Of a DNA stretch of 64,000 bases, positions 38,882-46,972 are shown in pieces (position 1 is the first letter of the stretch; every line of letters begins with the position of its first letter). Under the pieces are notes generated by a model. That model was not told where the DNA came from. It did not search any database and saw nothing but the letters and a program-made list of their open reading frames with translations. The translations under genes and the position numbers were made by a program. This DNA comes from Mesonia oceanica (GTDB lineage Bacteria; Bacteroidota; Bacteroidia; Flavobacteriales; Flavobacteriaceae), in assembly GCF_902499555.1 (NCBI RefSeq), contig NZ_CABVMM010000010.1, positions 124,001 to 188,000 of the forward strand, in the 5' to 3' direction.

Positions 38882-40516
38882 TTGAAGTTAACTAATATCA
38901 TAGCGGTTTTCTGTTTCAGTCTCACTGGCTTTACACAAGTCCAGACAGAAGGGGATTATGTCTCTGAAGTTTGGGTAGCAGACCAAGGGGATGGCACCTA
39001 TAAAAACCCGATTTTGCATGCAGATTATTCAGATCCAGATGTAACTCGTGCAGGTGATGATTATTATATGACTTCTTCTAGTTTTAATGCAGCACCGGGT
39101 TTACCCATTTTACATTCAAAAGATTTGGTGAATTGGGAGCTGATTAATTATGCTTTACCTAAACAAGTTCCGATAGAACATTTTAATACGCCACAACACG
39201 GGAATGGCGTTTGGGCTCCTGCTATTCGTTATCATAACAATGAATTTTACATTTATTGGGGCGATCCCGATTTTGGAATTTATATGGTGAAAACTAACGA
39301 TCCTGCCGGAGAATGGTCAGCACCCATATTGGTAATGGAAGCCAAAGGAGCCATCGACCCTTGTCCGCTATGGGATGAAGATGGAAAAGCTTACTTAGTT
39401 CACGCTTGGGCAGGAAGTCGTGCAGGTGTAAAAAGCTTATTAACCGTTCATAAAATGACTCCTGATGGAACCAAAGTTTTAGATGAAGGAAGACACGTTT
39501 TTGATGGTCACGAAAATCATCCCACAATAGAAGGTTCCAAGTTCTATAAACGGAATGGCTACTATTATATTTTTGCGCCTGCCGGTGGTGTTTCTACAGG
39601 ATGGCAATTGATACTTCGTTCAAAAAATGTGTATGGACCTTATGAGGAAAAAGTAGTTTTAGAACAAGGAAGTACAAAAATAAATGGTCCACATCAAGGC
39701 GCTTGGGTAGAAACTCCACAAGGCGAAGATTGGTTTTATCATTTTCAAGATGTCGATGCCTATGGAAGAATTGTCCATTTACAACCGATGAGTTGGAAAA
39801 ACGATTGGCCGGTAATGGGGGAAGATAAAGATGGAAACGGAATTGGAGAACCCGTACTAGAGTATAAAAAACCGAAGGTTGGAAAACCATACAAAGTAGT
39901 AACCCCAAAAGAAACCGATGAATTTACCGAAGATAGTTTAGGAATTCAATGGCAGTGGAATGCTAATCCAAATCTATTATGGTACGCTAAATTACCGGGT
40001 AACGATTACCTCAGGTTATTCAGTATCGCTCAGCCGGAAGAAGCCAAAAATCTTTGGGAGGCTCCCAATATATTATTGCAAAAATTCCCGGCACCGGTGT
40101 TTACCGCAAGATCTAAAATTACCTTAGTTCCTGAAGATGCCGATAAGTCACGCAAAGTAGGATTAATTGTGATGGGGAGAGATTATTTTACGTTAACGAT
40201 TACTCAAAAAAACGGTGAATATTATTTGCAACAAACCGAAGCTAAAAATGCAGATAAAGGGTCTGAAGAAGAAATTGTAAATGAAAAGAGATTAAAATCG
40301 AATACGGTATATGTCAAAGTTGAGGTTGCTGCTCCCAAGGCTGAATGTCAATTCATGTATAGCGAAAACGGAAAAAAATATAAAGAAATAGGAGAGCCTT
40401 TTAACGCTCGCGTAGGAAAATGGATGGGCGCGAAAGTGGGGTTGTTTAGTATCAGTCCATCAGGAGCTAAAAGAGGTGGTTATGCCGATATTGAATATTT
40501 CAGAATCGAAGAATAA
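38882..40516 (+). CDS. Glycoside hydrolase family 43 (arabinosidase/xylosidase-type), secreted
   Basis: This 544-residue protein has a signal peptide (LTNIIAVFCFSLTGFTQ). The five-bladed propeller is GH43: NPILHADYSDPDVTRAGDDY (catalytic base Asp), KGAIDPCPLWDEDGKAYLVH (second Asp) and HPTIEGSKFYKRNGYYYIFA (acid Glu). The C-terminal third is a concanavalin-like sandwich (PNLLWYAKLPGNDYLRLFS, KVGLIVMGRDYFTLTI), as in GH43_12-like proteins. It probably removes arabinose or xylose side groups from pectin. The start is TTG at 38882; no ATG gives the signal peptide, and the next in-frame ATG is well inside the domain. The stop overlaps nothing, and the esterase ATG comes 1 bp later. Confidence 0.92.
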   Translation: MKLTNIIAVFCFSLTGFTQVQTEGDYVSEVWVADQGDGTYKNPILHADYSDPDVTRAGDDYYMTSSSFNAAPGLPILHSKDLVNWELINYALPKQVPIEHFNTPQHGNGVWAPAIRYHNNEFYIYWGDPDFGIYMVKTNDPAGEWSAPILVMEAKGAIDPCPLWDEDGKAYLVHAWAGSRAGVKSLLTVHKMTPDGTKVLDEGRHVFDGHENHPTIEGSKFYKRNGYYYIFAPAGGVSTGWQLILRSKNVYGPYEEKVVLEQGSTKINGPHQGAWVETPQGEDWFYHFQDVDAYGRIVHLQPMSWKNDWPVMGEDKDGNGIGEPVLEYKKPKVGKPYKVVTPKETDEFTEDSLGIQWQWNANPNLLWYAKLPGNDYLRLFSIAQPEEAKNLWEAPNILLQKFPAPVFTARSKITLVPEDADKSRKVGLIVMGRDYFTLTITQKNGEYYLQQTEAKNADKGSEEEIVNEKRLKSNTVYVKVEVAAPKAECQFMYSENGKKYKEIGEPFNARVGKWMGAKVGLFSISPSGAKRGGYADIEYFRIEE

Positions 40517-40517
40517 A

Positions 40518-41465
40518 ATGTTAGAAAGATATTTCATTGTTGTGTTTGTAACTTTGGTAATGGGGTGCAGTACTTTTGCCCAAAAGGCAGAAGTACGCCC
40601 CTATACCATTGCTACTACCGTAAAAAAATATCAGAAAAAATATCCTTTCATTAAACCCATTCAACCCTTAAGCTCAGAAAATATTTTAGCTAAAGAAAAT
40701 ATTCCCTATAAAGAAACATCGACTTCCGTATTAAAATTAGATGTGTATTATCCTAAAGGTTCATCAAAAGAACAATGTCCCGGAGTATTATTAATTCACG
40801 GTGGCGGTTGGATTTCAGGAAGTAAGGAAAATCAACGTATAATGGCGCAACATTTAGCAAATAACGGATTTGTAGCCGTCACTGCTTCCTACCGGTTGAG
40901 TCCCGAAGCGCAATATCCTGCCGCTGTAATCGATTTGAAAGATGCCTTGAGATGGATGAAAAAGAATGCTGAAAAATATAAATTAAACGAAAATCAAATC
41001 GCTGTTTTGGGTACTTCGGCCGGAGCGCAACTAGCAACTTTAGTGGGAGTAACCCCTAATTCTGAATTGTACAAAGAAGAAAATAAATCGATTTCTTCAG
41101 AAGTGCAAGCTATTGTAAATATTGATGGAATAGTATCTTTTATTCATCCGGAAGCAAGTGCTGAAGGAAAAGTGGCAGGTTTATGGCTAGGTGGATTGCG
41201 AGATGAAAATTTTAAAAACTGGAAAGAAGCTTCCCCATTAGAATACGTAGGAGAAAATACGCCACCAACGTTATTTATTAATAGTTCCCGTCCTAGATTT
41301 CATGCCGGTCGTGATGATATGGTTAAAATACTAAATGAAAACGGAATTTATTCTGAAATACATACTTTGGAAGACGCTCCACATTCATTTTGGTTGCTAG
41401 AACCTTGGTTTCAACCTACGTTGGATTATACAGTTTCATTCCTAAATAAAATTTTTAACGAATAA
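40518..41465 (+). CDS. Alpha/beta-hydrolase esterase (BD-FAE-like), lipoprotein or secreted
   Basis: This 315-residue protein starts at ATG 40518, 1 bp after the GH43 stop; an upstream in-frame GTG is inside GH43. The signal is VTLVMGCSTFAQ. Catalytic features are the oxyanion motif LLIHGGGWISGSKENQ, nucleophile elbow VLGTSAGAQLATLVG, the acid region PPTLFINSSRPRFHAGRDDM and the His in LEDAPHSFWL. This is the hormone-sensitive-lipase-like or bifunctional feruloyl/acetyl esterase group. In this setting it should remove acetyl or feruloyl groups from pectin or its side chains; the exact ester is not shown by sequence. Followed by CE8 after 2 bp. Confidence 0.85.
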   Translation: MLERYFIVVFVTLVMGCSTFAQKAEVRPYTIATTVKKYQKKYPFIKPIQPLSSENILAKENIPYKETSTSVLKLDVYYPKGSSKEQCPGVLLIHGGGWISGSKENQRIMAQHLANNGFVAVTASYRLSPEAQYPAAVIDLKDALRWMKKNAEKYKLNENQIAVLGTSAGAQLATLVGVTPNSELYKEENKSISSEVQAIVNIDGIVSFIHPEASAEGKVAGLWLGGLRDENFKNWKEASPLEYVGENTPPTLFINSSRPRFHAGRDDMVKILNENGIYSEIHTLEDAPHSFWLLEPWFQPTLDYTVSFLNKIFNE

Positions 41466-41467
41466 AA

Positions 41468-42454
41468 ATGAAGAAATTTTTCAACATACTTTTTATAATT
41501 TTATTTTTTCAATCTGTTTCTGCACAGGAACCCTATCTTAAAATTACGGTTGCTCAAGATGGTAATGCAGATTTTATAACTATTCAAGAAGCCATCAATT
41601 CTACTAGGGATTTAGGTCCGGGAGAAGTTGAAATTTTTATCAAAAACGGGGTTTATAAAGAAAAAATAGTTATTCCTACGTGGAAACATCAGTTGACATT
41701 AGTAGGTGAAAGCAAAGAAAACACGATTATACAGGGGAATGATTACTCTGGTAAAATTGATTCTGTAAGCGGTCGGCCATTAAACACCTTTACTTCATAT
41801 ACCGTTTTGGTGCAAGGTGATGATATTCATTTTAAAGATTTAAGTATTCAGAATACATGGTGTGAAAAAGGACAAGCGGTAGCGTTACACGTGGAAGGTG
41901 ACCGATTTATTGCTGAAAACTGCAATTTGTTAGGTTGCCAAGACACCTTGTATACAGCTACTGAAGGGAGCCGACAATACTATGAAAATTGTTACATAGA
42001 AGGTACTACCGATTTCATCTTTGGGGAAGCTACCTGCGTTTTTAAAGATTGTACCATCAAGAGTTTAAAGAATTCTTATGTCACGGCAGCCGCAACTCCT
42101 AAAAATCAAGAGTTTGGCTATGTGTTTTTCAATTGTAAATTAATAGCTGAAGAAGGAATAGATGAAGTTTACTTGGGAAGACCTTGGCGTTCTTATGCGC
42201 AAACGGTTTTTATCAATTCTACCTTGGGGAATCATATTGTTGAAGAAGGTTGGGACCCTTGGACGGGAGATACCATGTTTCCGCAGAAAGAAAAAACAAC
42301 TTACTACGCAGAATATAAAAGTAAGGGTGGGGGAGCATCGCCTAACACTCGTGTTAGTTGGTCACACCAACTAACAGAAAAAGAAGCTCAAAAATATACT
42401 TTACAGCAAATTTTTTCAGGAAAATGTGAGCCCTGGAATCCAAACATTAAATAA
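41468..42454 (+). CDS. Pectin methylesterase (CE8), secreted
   Basis: This 328-residue enzyme demethylates homogalacturonan. After a signal peptide (IIFFQSVSAQ) come the CE8 motifs: VAQDGNADFITIQEAINSTR, GQAVALHVEGDRFIAENC, LGCQDTLYTATEGSRQYYEN (first Asp), IEGTTDFIFGEATCVFKDC (second Asp) and VYLGRPWRSYAQTVFIN (Arg and Trp). All catalytic positions are intact. It is a stand-alone relative of the CE8 half of the 27887 fusion, so the locus has two pectinesterases. It follows the esterase by 2 bp and precedes PL9 by 20 bp. Confidence 0.95.
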   Translation: MKKFFNILFIILFFQSVSAQEPYLKITVAQDGNADFITIQEAINSTRDLGPGEVEIFIKNGVYKEKIVIPTWKHQLTLVGESKENTIIQGNDYSGKIDSVSGRPLNTFTSYTVLVQGDDIHFKDLSIQNTWCEKGQAVALHVEGDRFIAENCNLLGCQDTLYTATEGSRQYYENCYIEGTTDFIFGEATCVFKDCTIKSLKNSYVTAAATPKNQEFGYVFFNCKLIAEEGIDEVYLGRPWRSYAQTVFINSTLGNHIVEEGWDPWTGDTMFPQKEKTTYYAEYKSKGGGASPNTRVSWSHQLTEKEAQKYTLQQIFSGKCEPWNPNIK

Positions 42455-42474
42455 ACACAAAAATTAAATTTATC

Positions 42475-43749
42475 ATGAAACTATTTCAATTTATTAAATT
42501 AAAATTAGGCTTGGTGGCAGTTTTAGTCCTATTGAGTTCCTGTGATTCTGTGGACGATAATTTTCGTGATGGTCCTATCTGGTCAGGTTATGATGATGAA
42601 CCAGAAAATCCAGAGAATCCAGAAAACCCGGGAAATCCTTTAGTGGCCAATGTAGAAACCGCAGAAGGTTTACGGGAAGCTTTATTGAGTGCAACATCAG
42701 GAGATTCTATTATTGTTGCCGCAGGAGAGTATAATTTTGATACTCCTTTAACTATTTCCAACTCGGGAACAAGTGACGATCCTATTGTGGTTATTGCTCA
42801 GGACGAAAGGCCTATCATCAATTTTTCAGCGATGGAAGAGAATAGTTCTAATAGGGGCTTGATTATCGATCAGGATTATTGGAAAGTAAAAGGATTTATT
42901 TTTGAAGAGGCAGGAGATAATGGTATGCTAGTAAGCGGAAATTATAATATAATCGAATTTTGTGATTTTAGAAGAAATTCAGATACCGGTTTACAAATAG
43001 ATAATGGAGGCTCAAACAACTTAGTATTGAATTGTGACTCTTACTTTAACGCCGATTCTAGTATAGAAAATGCCGATGGTTTTGCTTGTAAATTAACCGC
43101 TGGTACAGGAAATAAATTTGAAGGTTGTCGTGCTTGGAATAACCTTGATGATGGTTGGGACGGATATCTTAGAGATAACGATAATATTTCTACCACTTAT
43201 GAAAACTGTTGGGCAATCAAAAATGGATTTTTAGAAGACGGAACTGAAGGGAATGGAGATGGTAACGGATTTAAAACCGGAGGAAGTGATGATAAAGACC
43301 TAAAGCACAATGCTACTTACATTAGATGCTTAGCGGTAGGAAATACTCACGATGGTTTTGATCATAATAGTAATAGGGGAACAGTAATCATTTATAATTG
43401 CTCTGCTTATGAGAATGGCAATAATTATAATTTTAGTAATACTAATCCTCTTGAAGAATTAATAATAAAGAATTCTGTTTCTTTAAATGCATCTAATAGT
43501 TTCAATGCAACTTCAACAGATATTTCCAGTAATACTTGGATGGATGGTTTTTCAGTTTCACCAAACGATTTTGAAAGTTTAATGGTTGAAGAATTAACAG
43601 CAGCAAGACAAGAAGATGGAAGCTTACCCGAAATAAGTTTTATGCATTTAGTTGCTGGCAGTGAATTAATTGACGCAGGCGAAGAGGTACAAGGAGTTGA
43701 ATTTAATGGAACCGCTCCAGATTTAGGAGCTTTTGAATTTGAAAACTAA
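42475..43749 (+). CDS. Pectate lyase family 9, lipoprotein
   Basis: This 424-residue lipoprotein (LVLLSSCDSVDDN) has a Pro-Glu-Asn linker (ENPENPENPGNP near residue 45) that would hold the enzyme off the membrane. The beta-helix has PL9-type features: YWKVKGFIFEEAGDNGMLVS, FCDFRRNSDTGLQID, SSIENADGFACKLTAGTGN, NNLDDGWDGYLRD, GNGDGNGFKTGG and GNTHDGFDHNSNRG, ending LIDAGEEVQGVEFNGTAPDL GAFEFEN-like. PL9 enzymes use a lysine base and calcium held by Asp residues; the ADGFACKL segment is consistent. It cleaves polygalacturonate by beta-elimination, making unsaturated ends for GH105 and KdgF. The stop overlaps the next start (TAATG). Confidence 0.9.
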   Translation: MKLFQFIKLKLGLVAVLVLLSSCDSVDDNFRDGPIWSGYDDEPENPENPENPGNPLVANVETAEGLREALLSATSGDSIIVAAGEYNFDTPLTISNSGTSDDPIVVIAQDERPIINFSAMEENSSNRGLIIDQDYWKVKGFIFEEAGDNGMLVSGNYNIIEFCDFRRNSDTGLQIDNGGSNNLVLNCDSYFNADSSIENADGFACKLTAGTGNKFEGCRAWNNLDDGWDGYLRDNDNISTTYENCWAIKNGFLEDGTEGNGDGNGFKTGGSDDKDLKHNATYIRCLAVGNTHDGFDHNSNRGTVIIYNCSAYENGNNYNFSNTNPLEELIIKNSVSLNASNSFNATSTDISSNTWMDGFSVSPNDFESLMVEELTAARQEDGSLPEISFMHLVAGSELIDAGEEVQGVEFNGTAPDLGAFEFEN

Positions 43750-44519
43750 TGAAGTTGAAATTTATAGCTACTTATTTTTTAATACTATTTAGTTGTATAA
43801 TTTATGCCCAAGAATCTCCCACTTTATACTTAGTGGGAGATTCTACGATGGCAGATAAAAAGAACCCTGAAGAAAACCCGGAACACGGTTGGGGCCAAAT
43901 GCTACCGGAGTTAATGACCGATAATATAAACATTGAAAACCATGCGGTAAATGGACGGAGTTCCAAAAGTTTTATCAGTGAAGGAAGATGGCAAAAAATT
44001 GAAGATCAATTAAAACCGGGTGATTTTGTAATTATTCAGTTTGGACATAACGACCAGAAAATTAAGTCACCAGATCGTTATACCAATCCATTTACAGAAT
44101 ATCGCTATAACTTAGAAAAATACGTAAAAGAAACCCGAGAAAAAGGAGCAACACCAATTTTAATGAGTTCTATTGTTCGTAGAAATTTTAATGAACATGG
44201 CACGTTGGTAGATACTCATGGTGAATACCCATTGGTGGTAAGAATGGTAGCAAAAGATCTTGGCGTTGCTTTTATCGATATGCAGTGGCTTACCCAACAA
44301 TTAGAAGTTAAATACGGTCCGGAAGATTCTGCCACTTTACATTTGCATTTTCAACCAGGAGAAGTGGCCTATTATCCTGACGGGAAAGACGATAATACCC
44401 ATTTATCTGAAAAAGGAGCTATTTTAGTGGCCAGTCTGGCCTTACAGGAAATTGCTAAAAAAGAGTTAGATTTGAAGTATTTTATAAAACCTTCAACACT
44501 TCAAAAAGAAATTTTATAA
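43749..44519 (+). CDS. Rhamnogalacturonan acetylesterase-type SGNH hydrolase (CE12)
   Basis: This 256-residue secreted esterase has the four SGNH blocks: LVGDSTMADKKNPE (Ser), the Gly of NHAVNGRSSKSFISEGRW, FGHNDQKIKSPDRYTNPFTE (Asn) and KDDNTHLSEKGAILVASLAL (Asp, His). This motif set with HGWGQML near the start is typical of CE12 rhamnogalacturonan acetylesterases. The signal peptide is FIATYFLILFSCIIYAQ. It should remove acetyl groups from pectin backbone galacturonate. It is coupled to both neighbours by one-base TAATG overlaps with PL9 and kdgF. Confidence 0.93.
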   Translation: MKLKFIATYFLILFSCIIYAQESPTLYLVGDSTMADKKNPEENPEHGWGQMLPELMTDNINIENHAVNGRSSKSFISEGRWQKIEDQLKPGDFVIIQFGHNDQKIKSPDRYTNPFTEYRYNLEKYVKETREKGATPILMSSIVRRNFNEHGTLVDTHGEYPLVVRMVAKDLGVAFIDMQWLTQQLEVKYGPEDSATLHLHFQPGEVAYYPDGKDDNTHLSEKGAILVASLALQEIAKKELDLKYFIKPSTLQKEIL

Positions 44520-44866
44520 TGTACACACCACCAATTTTTTTCAAAGACAACGAGAGTGAATGGGAATATGCAGCCGAAGGGATTACTCGAAAATTTATAG
44601 GTTATAATCCACAATTAATGTTGGTAAAAGTGAAATTTGAAAAAGGTGCGATTGGAGATTTACACGATCACTTTCATACACAAGGATCTTATGTAGCTTC
44701 GGGGAAGTTTAAAATTACCATTAACGGCGAATCCAAAATCTTGGAAGCTGGGGATGGATTTTTTGTAATGCCAAATACAGAGCACGGTGCAGAATGTATA
44801 GAAGCCGGAGTTTTAATAGATGTTTTTAATCCGCTTCGTGAAGATTTTTTGGAGAATGAAGAGTAA
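44519..44866 (+). CDS. kdgF: KdgF-type cupin, uronate-linearising enzyme
   Basis: KdgF catalyses ring opening of 4,5-unsaturated galacturonate to DKI, the substrate of KduI. The 115-residue single-cupin protein has the expected length and pattern: WEYAAEGITRKFIGYNPQLM, VKFEKGAIGDLHDHFHTQGS YVASGKFK (metal His residues in HDHFH and the Gln), GDGFFVMPNTEHGAE (third His) and IDVFNPLREDFL at the end, which is characteristic of KdgF. There is no signal peptide, fitting cytoplasmic action. The start overlaps the CE12 stop (TAATG), an unusual coupling of a cytoplasmic enzyme to exported ones. Confidence 0.88.
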   Translation: MYTPPIFFKDNESEWEYAAEGITRKFIGYNPQLMLVKVKFEKGAIGDLHDHFHTQGSYVASGKFKITINGESKILEAGDGFFVMPNTEHGAECIEAGVLIDVFNPLREDFLENEE

Positions 44867-44931
44867 GTAAAAAAGTAAGAAAGAACCTAAGAACTTCCAT
44901 CAGCTCGATTGTTCTTTATAACTTAAAAAAT

Positions 44932-45738
44932 ATGAACCAATTAAAAGGTAAGGTTGCCATTGTCACTGGCGGAAATGGAGTTTTAGGAGGAGCTATCGCT
45001 AAAGGTTTTGCTACAGAAGGAGCAAAGGTTGGCATTATGGGGAGAACTGAAGCTACCGTAAATAAAAAAGTGGAAGAGATAAAAGCGACAAGTGGCGAAG
45101 CATTTCCATTAGTAGCTGATGTGCTCGATAGAACGCAATTGAAAGCTTGTAAAGAAGCAATACTTCAAAAATATGGGCATATAGATATTTTGGTAAATGC
45201 TGCCGGAGGAAACGTGAAAGGAGCAGTAATCAATCCAGATCAGGATATTTTCGATTTAAATCTAGACGATTTTGATAAGGTTAATCACTTAAATTTTAAA
45301 GGAACATTATTGCCTACTTTGGTGTTTGCCAAAGAAATGGTTCAGCAACAAAAAGGGAGTATCATTAATATTTCTTCCATGGCTGCTCAGCGTGCATTAA
45401 CGCGAGTAATGGGGTATAGTGCTGCCAAAGCTGCAGTAGATAATTTTACCAAATGGTTAGCAGTAGAAATGAACCAAAAATATGGTGATGGTATTCGTGT
45501 AAATGCTATTGCCCCGGGATTTTTTATAGGAGAACAAAATCGTGATTTATTATTAAATAAAGATGGTAGTTTAACCGCTAGAGGTCAAACGATTGTCAAT
45601 CAAACACCTATGAAGCGATTTGGGAAACCCGAAGAATTACAAGGTGTTGCCAATTGGTTAGCGGGAGATGAAGCTTCCTTTGTAACGGGAATTGTAGTTC
45701 CTATAGATGGAGGCTTTGGAGCATTTAGTGGTGTGTGA
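44932..45738 (+). CDS. Short-chain dehydrogenase, possibly fructuronate/mannonate oxidoreductase
   Basis: This 268-residue SDR has the cofactor motif VTGGNGVLGGAIAKG near residue 13, NAAGG near 92, catalytic YSAAKAAVDNF (Tyr, Lys) near 160-164, and the C-terminal FVTGIVVPIDGGFGAFSGV. The long insert GNVKGAVINPDQDIFDLNLD after NAAGG is typical of SDRs that Bacteroidota annotate as D-mannonate oxidoreductase, which would reduce fructuronate to mannonate from the UxaC glucuronate branch. No mannonate dehydratase is in the window to continue it. It closes the pectin locus, 65 bp after kdgF. The SDR call is certain; the substrate is a guess. Confidence 0.8.
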   Translation: MNQLKGKVAIVTGGNGVLGGAIAKGFATEGAKVGIMGRTEATVNKKVEEIKATSGEAFPLVADVLDRTQLKACKEAILQKYGHIDILVNAAGGNVKGAVINPDQDIFDLNLDDFDKVNHLNFKGTLLPTLVFAKEMVQQQKGSIINISSMAAQRALTRVMGYSAAKAAVDNFTKWLAVEMNQKYGDGIRVNAIAPGFFIGEQNRDLLLNKDGSLTARGQTIVNQTPMKRFGKPEELQGVANWLAGDEASFVTGIVVPIDGGFGAFSGV

Positions 45739-45833
45739 TTTTAAAGAGATATAATACTTTAACTAAATCAAAATCCTGAAAAAATCACTTATAATCGTTT
45801 AGGAGTGGCCTTTAAAACTGCTAGTTCTATACG

Positions 45834-46379
45834 TTATATTTCCCTAAATATTTTTCCGAAAAACTGAAAAGTTTCTTTCGCTTTTTCTATAGCTTGATTT
45901 TCTTCTTCTTCTGAAAAATTTTTCTTTTTTATGTCTTTAGTAAATTGTCGCCAACCGTCTACACTTTGACGTTTTCCATTAAAGAAATGATGTTCATGAA
46001 TACTGGAAAGTTGCTCACACTCTTCAATGTTTTTTGCTATCATCATTCCGCCTAAAGAAGAACCTTCGACAACGTACCAAGCGCCTAATGCTTCAGTATT
46101 CGTATTTATTTTAAAATCGTGTTTGTAATTTTCAGCAATACTAAAATCAACGTTTAATTCAGCTAAATCTTTGGCTAGATTTTCTGTTTTATCTGAAGTA
46201 TACTCAGGAATTTGAGTCTTAATTTCTTCTTCTGTTATTTTATAGGCAACATAATTTTGAAGCAACAGCTTTTTGTATTCTTCTAAAGAAATACGGTGAT
46301 TCATAATTAAATCGGCAGTGTTTTCACCTTCAATTTGCTGATGAAGTTCTTGAGTAGAGGCTCTTAATTTTTCTAACAT
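45834..46379 (-). CDS. bphO: Biliverdin-producing heme oxygenase
   Basis: This 181-residue protein converts heme to biliverdin, the chromophore of the phytochrome encoded upstream in the same operon. It has the heme oxygenase pattern: early His in LRASTQELHQQIEGE (proximal ligand, residue 13) and the distal-helix glycine-rich segment GAWYVVEGSSLGGMMIAKNI, followed by FFNGKRQSVDGWRQF. The length fits bacterial BphO proteins. It is the last gene of the minus-strand unit, 6 bp after the response regulator. The gene pairing with bphP makes the assignment strong. Confidence 0.9.
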   Translation of the reverse strand: MLEKLRASTQELHQQIEGENTADLIMNHRISLEEYKKLLLQNYVAYKITEEEIKTQIPEYTSDKTENLAKDLAELNVDFSIAENYKHDFKINTNTEALGAWYVVEGSSLGGMMIAKNIEECEQLSSIHEHHFFNGKRQSVDGWRQFTKDIKKKNFSEEEENQAIEKAKETFQFFGKIFREI

Positions 46380-46385
46380 TTTCTA

Positions 46386-46949
46386 TTAAAGGTTTTTGTC
46401 CTCTTTCTCCATTTGGATAAGATCAATGTTTTTTCTAATCTTACTAAGGTTAATTTTTTGCTCTTCCGTATCTACATTAATTTTATCTAGGTAATCGTAG
46501 ATTTGATTAACCGCAATTTTATTCTTTCTAATTTTTTCCCTTAGTTCATCTTGTTTAATCATATTAAACACTACTTGCTTAAACAAAGGTTCTAGTTTTT
46601 CGGCAAGGTTATTCATATGTTTTTTTAAGATGAATCCGGAAGCTCCTGAAAGAATGGTATTAGCCGCCATTTCATCATCATCAATCGTTCCGGTAATAAA
46701 AATAAAAGGTATGGAAGCATCGTGAGCTTTAGCTTCTTCTAAAATATCTAAACCGGTACACGTAGGCAGGTTATAATCTGAAAGGATGACATCTGGTACA
46801 AAGTTTTGCAATGCTCTATTAAAATCAGGTACATTATCTACTACCTTAATTTCATAGTCTTTGACAAACTGTTGAATTTGCATTTCAATTAATTCAGCAT
46901 CTGTCTTGTAATCCTCTATTAACAAAATTCTAAGTTTGGTTGTGATCAT
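46386..46949 (-). CDS. Response regulator of the phytochrome operon
   Basis: This 187-residue protein has one receiver domain (about 1-130): acidic pair in ILLIEDYKTDAELIE, phospho-acceptor Asp in VILSDYNLPTCTGLDIL (about residue 57), Thr in FIFITGTIDDDEM and Lys in SGFILKKHMNNL. The C-terminal 55 residues are a helical, charged extension (LREKIRKNKIAVNQIYDYLD) and no DNA-binding domain is visible. It resembles single-domain partners of phytochrome kinases. It lies between bphP (23 bp) and bphO (6 bp). It probably passes the light signal on by protein contact. Confidence 0.9.
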   Translation of the reverse strand: MITTKLRILLIEDYKTDAELIEMQIQQFVKDYEIKVVDNVPDFNRALQNFVPDVILSDYNLPTCTGLDILEEAKAHDASIPFIFITGTIDDDEMAANTILSGASGFILKKHMNNLAEKLEPLFKQVVFNMIKQDELREKIRKNKIAVNQIYDYLDKINVDTEEQKINLSKIRKNIDLIQMEKEDKNL

Positions 46950-46972
46950 AGCTTTTTTTTAAGTAGTAAAAA

